From NCBI GenBank assembly GCA_020025075.1, contig JAHHSR010000047.1, positions 1 through 12,144 of the forward strand: a stretch of 12,144 nt of DNA. Reading direction: 5' to 3'. The first letter of the stretch is position 1. The number at the start of each line of letters is the position of its first letter. A program made the position numbers and the translations under genes. The notes below the pieces were generated by a model. It saw nothing but the letters and a program-made list of their open reading frames with translations. It searched no databases and was not told where the DNA came from. The stretch is from Pectinatus sp. GTDB taxonomy: Bacteria > Bacillota > Negativicutes > Selenomonadales > Selenomonadaceae. Below, one piece after another: positions 7,053-12,144 of this stretch.

Positions 7053-7283
7053 TTATTTGTTCTGGTCTATATAGGTTACAACATCCTGGACGGTCTTAAT
7101 CTTTTCAGCAGCTTCGTCAGGAATTTCAATTCCAAATTCTTCTTCAAAAGCCATGATTAATTCAACGATATCCAGAGAATCAGCACCCAAATCATCGATA
7201 AAAGTAGAATCGATGTTTACGTCATCTGCTTCGACGCCTAATTGTTCAACAACGATGTCTTTTACTTTTTCAAATGTCGACAT
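7053..7283 (-). CDS. acpP: Acyl carrier protein (AcpP)
   Basis: This 76-residue acidic four-helix protein carries growing acyl chains on a 4'-phosphopantetheine arm. The attachment site is Ser36 in GADSLD (33-38), the classic motif, followed by the acidic helix II (IVELIMAFEEEFGIEIPDEA). Length and composition are standard. The ribosome-binding site GGAGGTGA, seven nt before ATG, is the strongest in the window, fitting a protein needed in large amounts. It lies 40 nt after fabG and 69 nt before the FabK-like gene; the latter gap holds a stable hairpin. A possible extended -10 at the fabG stop could give acpP extra transcription. Confidence 0.98.
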   Translation of the reverse strand: MSTFEKVKDIVVEQLGVEADDVNIDSTFIDDLGADSLDIVELIMAFEEEFGIEIPDEAAEKIKTVQDVVTYIDQNK

Positions 7284-7290
7284 ATGTTGT

Positions 7291-7298
7291 TCACCTCC
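7291..7298 (-). promoter_or_regulatory. Near-perfect Shine-Dalgarno of acpP
   Basis: GGAGGTGA on the minus strand is an 8-nt match to the 16S rRNA tail, seven nt before the ATG at 7283. Confidence 0.8.
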
Positions 7299-7319
7299 CT
7301 CCGTAGCGGACTAGAATAT

Positions 7320-7328
7320 ATTATCACA
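7320..7328 (-). promoter_or_regulatory. Possible internal promoter (extended -10) for acpP
   Basis: On the minus strand TGTGATAAT is an extended -10 pattern (TGn plus GATAAT, 5 of 6 to consensus), overlapping the fabG stop. The matching -35 is poor. The start site would be near 7312, with a leader of about 29 nt that contains the acpP ribosome-binding site. This is a weak call. Confidence 0.22.
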
Positions 7329-8067
7329 TAACCATGCCGCCATCGACATGGATTACCTGACCTGTAATATAAGAAGCTTGGTCACTTACCAAAAATAGCA
7401 CGGCATTGGCGACATCTTCTGCCTGTCCCATCTTGCCAACCGGAATATTGCCGAGAATATTTTCCTTGGCTTTTTCAGGAATGACTGCCGTCATATCCGT
7501 GACTATAAAGCCCGGCGCCACAGCATTTACGCCAACATTGCGAGGCGCAAATTCACGCGCAATCGACTTTGTAAAGCCGATAACGCCTGCCTTAGCAGCG
7601 GCATAATTAGCCTGTCCGGCATTGCCGGTAATGCCAACAACGGAAGACATATTGACAATGCGGCCAGCACGCTTTTTGAGCATAATCTTAGCAACGGCTT
7701 TTGTGCAATTATAAACGCCGGTAAGATTGGTGTCTATGACGCGGTCCCATTCTTCTTCCTTCATGCGCAAGAAGAGATTATCACGGGTAATGCCCGCATT
7801 GTTGACGAGAATATCAATCGTACCAAAAGCGGCAACGACATCATCAACCATCTTCTGAACGCCAGCACGGTCAGAAACGTCAGCCTGGCACAAAATAGCC
7901 TTGCTGCCAGCCGCTTCAATTTCTGCTTTGACGGCTTCTGCCGCCGCACGATTGCCAGCATAATTTATTGCTACGCTTGCACCAGCTTTGGCAAGTGCTA
8001 CGGCAACCGCTTTACCAATACCGCGTGAAGCGCCAGTTACAAGAGCAACCTTTCCTTCTAATAGCAT
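7324..8067 (-). CDS. fabG: 3-oxoacyl-[acyl-carrier-protein] reductase (FabG)
   Basis: FabG is the NADPH-dependent short-chain dehydrogenase that reduces 3-oxoacyl-ACP to 3-hydroxyacyl-ACP. The 247-residue protein shows the cofactor motif TGASRGIG (11-18), NNAG (89-92), the catalytic Ser142 in NMSSVVG, and Tyr155/Lys159 in the YAAAK motif. The C-terminal ITGQVIHVDGG is characteristic of FabG. The ATG at 8067 is separated by one nt from the fabD stop, and GAGGTGG about 9 nt upstream lies inside the end of fabD, implying translational coupling. Confidence 0.97.
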   Translation of the reverse strand: MLLEGKVALVTGASRGIGKAVAVALAKAGASVAINYAGNRAAAEAVKAEIEAAGSKAILCQADVSDRAGVQKMVDDVVAAFGTIDILVNNAGITRDNLFLRMKEEEWDRVIDTNLTGVYNCTKAVAKIMLKKRAGRIVNMSSVVGITGNAGQANYAAAKAGVIGFTKSIAREFAPRNVGVNAVAPGFIVTDMTAVIPEKAKENILGNIPVGKMGQAEDVANAVLFLVSDQASYITGQVIHVDGGMVM

Positions 8068-8068
8068 T

Positions 8069-9013
8069 TTATCGAACCACCTCTAATTTAGCAAGCGTTT
8101 TTTCTAAAGACTCGATATTTTCGACATTTAAGCAGGTCATGCTCTTGTCGATACGACGCGTAAAACCGCACAAAACCTTGCCCGGACCAACTTCAATGCA
8201 GGTATTTACCCCACTATTTTTAATGGTCATCATGCAATCTTCCCATTTAACAGGGCTAGCAGCCTGCTTAATAAGGCTCTTTTTAATATCATCGACGTGC
8301 GTAAGAGCCTCGCCCGTCACATTTGTCACTACGGGTATTGAAGCATCATGAAATTCTACCTTATCGAGTTCTTCGGCTAAACGTTTGGCGGCAGGTTCCA
8401 TCAATTTGCTATGAAAAGGTGCACTAACGGGCAAAAGAACGCATTTTTTTGCTCCTGCTTCCTTCAAAGCGTCAACAGCCTTGCTGACGCCCGCTGAAGT
8501 ACCTGCAACGACGACCTGTCCAGGGCAATTAAAGTTTACGGCTTCGACAAGGTTGCCACCTTGTGTTATTTTCTGGCAGATGGAAACTATCTGGTCACGG
8601 TCAAGACCGATAATTGCCGCCATGCCGCCTTCACCAACAGGAACGGCTTCTTGCATGTACATACCCCTTTTATGAACGAGGTAGACAGCATCCTTAAAGT
8701 CGAGAACGCCAGCTAAAGACAGCGCACAATATTCACCAAGACTATGTCCCGCAGCAATTTGTGCTTTTACACCTTTTTCTTCTAGGATACGAGCGGCGAT
8801 GAGGCTGACCGTCAAAATAGCAGGCTGCGTATTCGCCGTTAGCTTCAAATCTTCTGCAGGACCTTCAAAGCACATCTTGCTGATTGAATAGCCAAGTGCC
8901 TCATCAGCTTCCTTGAACATCTTCTTTGCAATATCGTAATTATCATAAAATTCCTTGCCCATACCGACGCTCTGCGAACCCTGGCCGGGGAATATAAAAG
9001 CTAATTTTTCCAT
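8069..9013 (-). CDS. fabD: Malonyl-CoA:ACP transacylase (FabD)
   Basis: FabD loads malonate from malonyl-CoA onto ACP. The 314-residue protein begins with the typical FIFPGQGSQ (7-14). It has the nucleophile Ser91 in GHSLGEY (89-95), Arg116 in HKRGMYMQ for malonyl binding, and His201 in SAPFHS (197-202). Length is normal. AAAGGA precedes the ATG by 7 nt. The 30-nt gap after fabK contains a small TGGCG-ATG-CGCCA stem-loop just before the ribosome-binding site. Confidence 0.97.
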   Translation of the reverse strand: MEKLAFIFPGQGSQSVGMGKEFYDNYDIAKKMFKEADEALGYSISKMCFEGPAEDLKLTANTQPAILTVSLIAARILEEKGVKAQIAAGHSLGEYCALSLAGVLDFKDAVYLVHKRGMYMQEAVPVGEGGMAAIIGLDRDQIVSICQKITQGGNLVEAVNFNCPGQVVVAGTSAGVSKAVDALKEAGAKKCVLLPVSAPFHSKLMEPAAKRLAEELDKVEFHDASIPVVTNVTGEALTHVDDIKKSLIKQAASPVKWEDCMMTIKNSGVNTCIEVGPGKVLCGFTRRIDKSMTCLNVENIESLEKTLAKLEVVR

Positions 9014-9043
9014 GCGAATTTCCTTTCTGGCGCATCGCCAATC

Positions 9044-9988
9044 CTAGCACAAATCCTGCACGCGCTTTAATGTGGCGGGAATTTGCGCTACTATATCGTC
9101 AATAATCACCTTGACGGGTTTAATTTCGCTGAGCATGCCGCTAATCTGGCCAATCATGACCGAGCCGTTTTCGACATCGCCGCCATGCGTCGCCAAATTG
9201 AGCTTGCCAACGCCAAGCTTATCGAGCTCTTCCGTCGAGGCACCATGCCTTTCCATATCTTCAAACTTGCGCGTAAGCTTATTGGAGAGAACCCGGACGG
9301 GATGTCCCGTCGTCAGTCCCGTAACAACAGTCGAGCGGTCACGCGCCTTTAAGACAGCTTTTTTATAGTTTTCATGGGCAATGCACTCTTCTGACAAGAC
9401 AAAGCGCGTTCCCATCTGAACACCATCAGCGCCAAGTGCCAACGCCGCGACCATGCCGCGTGCATCAGCAATGCCGCCGGCGACAATAACCGGTACATCA
9501 ACGGCATCAACGATCTGCGGTGCCAATGACATCGTCGTTATTTCCCCTATATGACCGCCGCTTTCCATGCCTTCTGCAATGACGGCGTCAACACCTGTGC
9601 GGACAAGGCGCTTGGCAAGCGCTACCGAAGCGACAACGGGAATAACACGGCTGCCAATTTCCTTTAAGGCAGGAATGTATTCAGCTGGATTTCCCGCACC
9701 AGTCGTAATGACGGGAATTCGTTCTTCAATGACCACCTGCATTACTTCCTTGACAAAAGGCGACATGAGCATGATATTGACGCCAAAAGGATTATCTGTC
9801 CAGGCTTTCGCCTTTTTTATTTCGTTGCGCAGCAAATCGGGGGGCATGTGGCCAGCACCTATAATGCCTAAGCCGCCTGCATTCGACACGGCAGAAGCCA
9901 ATTCTGCCGTACCAATCCAGGCCATGCCACCTTGAAAGATTGGATACTTGATTCCTAATGCTTTGCAGAGCCTGTTGTTCTCAAACAT
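9044..9988 (-). CDS. fabK: Enoyl-[acyl-carrier-protein] reductase II (FabK)
   Basis: FabK is the FMN-dependent NAD(P)H enoyl-ACP reductase that replaces FabI in many Firmicutes and is not inhibited by triclosan. The 314-residue TIM-barrel protein has IFQGGMAWIG (17-26), ESGGHIGE (142-149) with His146 matching the catalytic His144 region of Streptococcus pneumoniae FabK, VIVAGGIAD, and DGVQMGTRF. The C-terminal segment around VLSNKLTRKFEDME and GSVMIGQISGM is specific to FabK rather than to nitronate monooxygenases. GGAGG lies six nt before the ATG at 9988. It is separated by one nt from fabH. No FabI-like gene is present in the window. Confidence 0.94.
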   Translation of the reverse strand: MFENNRLCKALGIKYPIFQGGMAWIGTAELASAVSNAGGLGIIGAGHMPPDLLRNEIKKAKAWTDNPFGVNIMLMSPFVKEVMQVVIEERIPVITTGAGNPAEYIPALKEIGSRVIPVVASVALAKRLVRTGVDAVIAEGMESGGHIGEITTMSLAPQIVDAVDVPVIVAGGIADARGMVAALALGADGVQMGTRFVLSEECIAHENYKKAVLKARDRSTVVTGLTTGHPVRVLSNKLTRKFEDMERHGASTEELDKLGVGKLNLATHGGDVENGSVMIGQISGMLSEIKPVKVIIDDIVAQIPATLKRVQDLC

Positions 9989-9989
9989 A

Positions 9990-10991
9990 TTATTCCTCCC
10001 CGGTCCATTTCAATATACACGATGCCCATGTCAGGCCTGCGCCGAAACCGGAAAGGGCGATAATATCGCCTTTTTTTATTCTGCCTTTTTCTACCGCTTC
10101 TGCCAGCGCAATGGGAATTGATGCAGCCGAAGTGTTGCCGTATTTGTCCAGATTAGCATAAATCTTGTCCATAGACAAGGCTAAACGCTTCGAGCCAGAT
10201 TTTAAAATGCGAATATTCGCCTGATGCGGCACCAAAAGATTGATGTCGTCGACTGTTAAATTTGCTCTTTGCAATGACTTTAGTACTGTTTCGCCCATTG
10301 CCTTGACGGAAAAACGGAATACTTCCTTACCGTCCATATGCAATGTGTGAAGATGCTCATCAACCGTTTCATGCGAAGCGGGATTGAGGCTACCACCGCC
10401 TGGTATGTCGAGATGGTCGCCACCTGCTCCATCAGCGCCGAGGTCAAAACCAAGCATACCGCAACCTTCCGGAACGCGGCCATAAACAGCAGCTCCAGCA
10501 CCATCACCAAATAAGACGCATGTATTGCGGTCTTTCCAATTGACAAATTTCGATAATGTCTCTGCTCCAATGACTAAGACCTTGTCATAAGCGCCAGTTT
10601 CAATAAACTGTGACGCAACGACCGAGCCATAGACAAAGCCAGAACAAGCGGCCGTAAGGTCAAATGCCCCTGCCTTCTTAGCACCGAGCATATTTTGCAC
10701 AGTGCAGGCTGTAGAGGGAATAATCCGGTCAGTTGTAATGGTCGCAACGATAATAAGATCCAGCTCTTCTGGTTTGACCTTGGCATTTTCGAGTGCCATT
10801 TTGGCAGCACGATAAGCAAAGTACGAAGTCGGCTGATTCTTTTCGGCGATACGGCGTTCGCTAATGCCCGTTCTCTCCAAAATCCAGTCATTGCTCGTTT
10901 CGACCATTTTTTCCAAATCGAAATTAGTCAATCTTTTCTCGGGCAGGCAGTAGCCTGTACCCAAGATGCCAGCGCTATTTATCTTTGTCAT
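9990..10991 (-). CDS. fabH: 3-oxoacyl-[acyl-carrier-protein] synthase III (FabH)
   Basis: FabH begins fatty-acid synthesis by condensing an acyl-CoA primer with malonyl-ACP. From the ATG at 10991 it has 333 residues. The catalytic triad is Cys116 (DLTAACSGF), His256 (VPHQANIRI) and Asn286 (YGNTSAAS), equivalent to E. coli Cys112, His244 and Asn274. The frame is open further upstream to 11060, but that region is plsX coding sequence, and GAGGAGA lies about 8 nt before the ATG at 10991. The gene overlaps the end of plsX by 17 nt. Primer choice (acetyl versus branched) cannot be read directly. Confidence 0.96.
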   Translation of the reverse strand: MTKINSAGILGTGYCLPEKRLTNFDLEKMVETSNDWILERTGISERRIAEKNQPTSYFAYRAAKMALENAKVKPEELDLIIVATITTDRIIPSTACTVQNMLGAKKAGAFDLTAACSGFVYGSVVASQFIETGAYDKVLVIGAETLSKFVNWKDRNTCVLFGDGAGAAVYGRVPEGCGMLGFDLGADGAGGDHLDIPGGGSLNPASHETVDEHLHTLHMDGKEVFRFSVKAMGETVLKSLQRANLTVDDINLLVPHQANIRILKSGSKRLALSMDKIYANLDKYGNTSAASIPIALAEAVEKGRIKKGDIIALSGFGAGLTWASCILKWTGEE

Positions 10992-12000
10992 TCGAAAGCA
11001 TCTCCTCTTGCAGTATATTCTCCCGTATGTGCGCATTAACATCCTTCTTGACGTACTCACAGGCTACGCCAATAGCGCTCTTGATTGCAACGGCGTTTGA
11101 ACTGCCATGGGCGATAATACAGCAGCCGTCAACTCCCAAAAGAGGAGCCCCGCCATATTCGGTATAATCAATCTGCTTGGCGAATTTCCGAAAGGTTGGT
11201 GCCAGCAAGAGAGCACCTATTTTCGCCATAATGCCGCTGTTCTTCATTGTCTGCTTCATCAGCTTAACTAACGTCTTAGCCAGCCCTTCAGCAAATTTCA
11301 GGACGACATTACCCACAAAACCATCACAAACGACAACATCAAAGCGACCATTGACAATATCGCGGCCTTCTGCATTGCCGCAAAAGTTAACCGTTGTGGT
11401 ACTTTCCAAAAGCGGATAAGTGTTTAAGACCTGCTCATTGCCCTTGGTAGCCTCTTCGCCAATATTCAATAGGCCAACGCGTGGCTTCTCAACCCCGAAA
11501 ACATATTGGGAATAAAGGGAACCCATCATAGCGCTTTGCACCAGATGAAGCGGTTTGCTATCCACGTTTGCCCCCGAATCCATGAGCAATGTCAAGTTGC
11601 TGCCTACCGGAATAGGCGTCGCAATCGTAGGTCTAGCTATGCCTTTTATCCTTCCTAAGATAAGAAGCGCAGCAGACACTGCTGCACCGGTGCTGCCAGC
11701 AGAAATAACTGCATCGCACTCGCCTTTTTTTACCAGCTGCGTCGCCACAACCAGCGATGAGTCCTTTTTTTTGCGGACCGCCGCTGCCGGGTGTTCACCC
11801 ATCTCAATGACTTCTGAGGCGTGGTGAACGGAAATATTTAAATTCTTCCAATCGGAAAATTTATATAACTCGCTATATATCTTCTCTTCATCGCCGACGA
11901 GCACAAGCTCACAATCAAGGCTTCGCGCAGCACTTACTGCACCGGCGACGATTTCCATAGGAGCATAATCCCCGCCCATTGCATCTAGCGCTATTTTCAT
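10975..12000 (-). CDS. plsX: Phosphate acyltransferase (PlsX)
   Basis: PlsX converts acyl-ACP to acyl-phosphate, the donor used by PlsY in the first acylation of glycerol-3-phosphate, linking fatty-acid and phospholipid synthesis at the membrane surface. The 341-residue protein has the N-terminal DAMGGDYAP (6-14), the EMGEHPAAAVRKKKDSS segment (66-82), SAGSTGA (100-106), NIGEEATKGNE and DGFVGNVVLKFAEG, all diagnostic. GGGAGG sits 6-7 nt before the ATG. It is the first gene of the operon; a -10 box and a palindrome lie about 40-60 nt upstream. No fapR or rpmF is seen between plsX and the window edge. Confidence 0.97.
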   Translation of the reverse strand: MKIALDAMGGDYAPMEIVAGAVSAARSLDCELVLVGDEEKIYSELYKFSDWKNLNISVHHASEVIEMGEHPAAAVRKKKDSSLVVATQLVKKGECDAVISAGSTGAAVSAALLILGRIKGIARPTIATPIPVGSNLTLLMDSGANVDSKPLHLVQSAMMGSLYSQYVFGVEKPRVGLLNIGEEATKGNEQVLNTYPLLESTTTVNFCGNAEGRDIVNGRFDVVVCDGFVGNVVLKFAEGLAKTLVKLMKQTMKNSGIMAKIGALLLAPTFRKFAKQIDYTEYGGAPLLGVDGCCIIAHGSSNAVAIKSAIGVACEYVKKDVNAHIRENILQEEMLSNDKDK

Positions 12001-12033
12001 ATTAAGCCTCCCGACGTTATTTCAAACTAATTT

Positions 12034-12059
12034 TGATAATGATATTATACTCATTATCA
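12034..12059 (-). promoter_or_regulatory. Candidate promoter/operator of the fab operon: 9-bp inverted repeat around a TATAAT box
   Basis: TGATAATGA (12034-12042) and TCATTATCA (12051-12059) are perfect reverse complements separated by 8 bp. On the minus strand that spacer contains TATAAT (12044-12049), a consensus -10 oriented towards plsX. A dimeric repressor binding this palindrome would block the promoter. The half-sites resemble those of the Fur/Zur/PerR family, but the spacing differs from the usual 7-1-7 box, so no regulator is assigned. A second, smaller repeat (TCAAA-N5-TTTGA, 12022-12036) partly overlaps it. Confidence 0.55.
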
Positions 12060-12064
12060 TTGAT

Positions 12065-12144
12065 TGAACCTCCCCCACTTCTATAAGTGGGGGATTCTTG
12101 AGAAGTTTGATACACGAACTAATGCCTGACAGACATATCCCAAA
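12065..12144. mobile_element. Probable end of an IS200/IS605-family (TnpB-type) element, body outside the window
   Basis: A perfect 10-bp hairpin, TCCCCCACTT-CTAT-AAGTGGGGGA (12071-12094), lies a few bases from TTGAT (12060-12064). Subterminal hairpins of this style next to a short non-repeated target are typical of IS200/IS605 ends, and TTGAT is the known target pentamer of ISDra2. There is no inverted repeat or target duplication to expect in this family. Orientation is uncertain. If TTGAT is the left flank, this is a left end. Read on the minus strand, GGGGGAGGTTCA resembles right ends, and a coding tail ending at a TAG (12119-12121) would fit a tnpB 3' end. No transposase domain is visible here. 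Confidence 0.5.

Noticed and set aside
9028..9040. TGGCG-CAT-CGCCA mini hairpin before fabD
   Set aside because: Only 5 bp with a 3-nt loop, without other support; too small to call a regulatory element.
10992..11060. Longer fabH reading frame
   Set aside because: The extra 23 codons overlap plsX coding sequence; the ATG at 10991 has GAGGAGA upstream and the expected N-terminus.
12022..12036. TCAAA-N5-TTTGA as a FabT operator
   Set aside because: FabT sites have the halves in the opposite order (TTTGA...TCAAA) and tighter spacing.
12071..12094. Perfect hairpin at the right edge read as an intrinsic terminator
   Set aside because: No T-run follows on either strand; the mobile-element-end reading fits better.

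Overview
The window holds two convergent operons and reads as a stretch of an anaerobic low-to-mid GC Firmicute. The best guess is a Negativicutes/Selenomonadales-type bacterium. This rests on anaerobic ferredoxin-dependent 2-oxoacid oxidation, a FabK-type enoyl reductase and the gene order plsX-fabH-fabK-fabD-fabG-acpP-fabF-rnc. The taxon is an inference from gene content and style, not from any marker gene.

Left part, + strand (about 242-3930): after an AT-rich leader come three tightly packed genes. They are iorA and iorB, the two subunits of an indolepyruvate-type 2-oxoacid:ferredoxin oxidoreductase, and an acetyl-CoA hydrolase/transferase-family CoA-transferase. iorB starts on the base after the iorA stop, and the transferase ATG overlaps the iorB stop (ATGA). 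A plausible pathway is: aromatic or branched 2-oxoacid (from amino-acid transamination) -> acyl-CoA + CO2 + reduced ferredoxin -> free acid, with CoA handed to an acceptor such as acetate.

Middle (3931-4013): two adjacent hairpins with T-tracts on both sides separate the converging operons. Both pair better in the minus-strand transcript.

Right part, - strand (12000 down to 4027): a compact type II fatty-acid synthesis operon, in transcription order plsX, fabH, fabK, fabD, fabG, acpP, a second FabK-like flavin oxidoreductase with a four-cysteine cluster, fabF, and rnc (RNase III). Most junctions are overlaps or gaps of 1-40 nt with clear Shine-Dalgarno sequences. Two junctions carry hairpins that are not terminators: acpP/flavin oxidoreductase and fabF/rnc. 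fabF and the flavin oxidoreductase appear to start at TTG.

Right edge (12001-12144): a 9-bp inverted repeat symmetrically brackets a TATAAT -10 box ahead of plsX, so it is a candidate operator. Immediately beyond it lies a perfect 10-bp hairpin next to TTGAT, which looks like the end of an IS200/IS605-family element whose body is outside the window. If so, the insertion lies just upstream of the fatty-acid operon's promoter and may supply its -35 region. No rRNA, tRNA or CRISPR array was seen.
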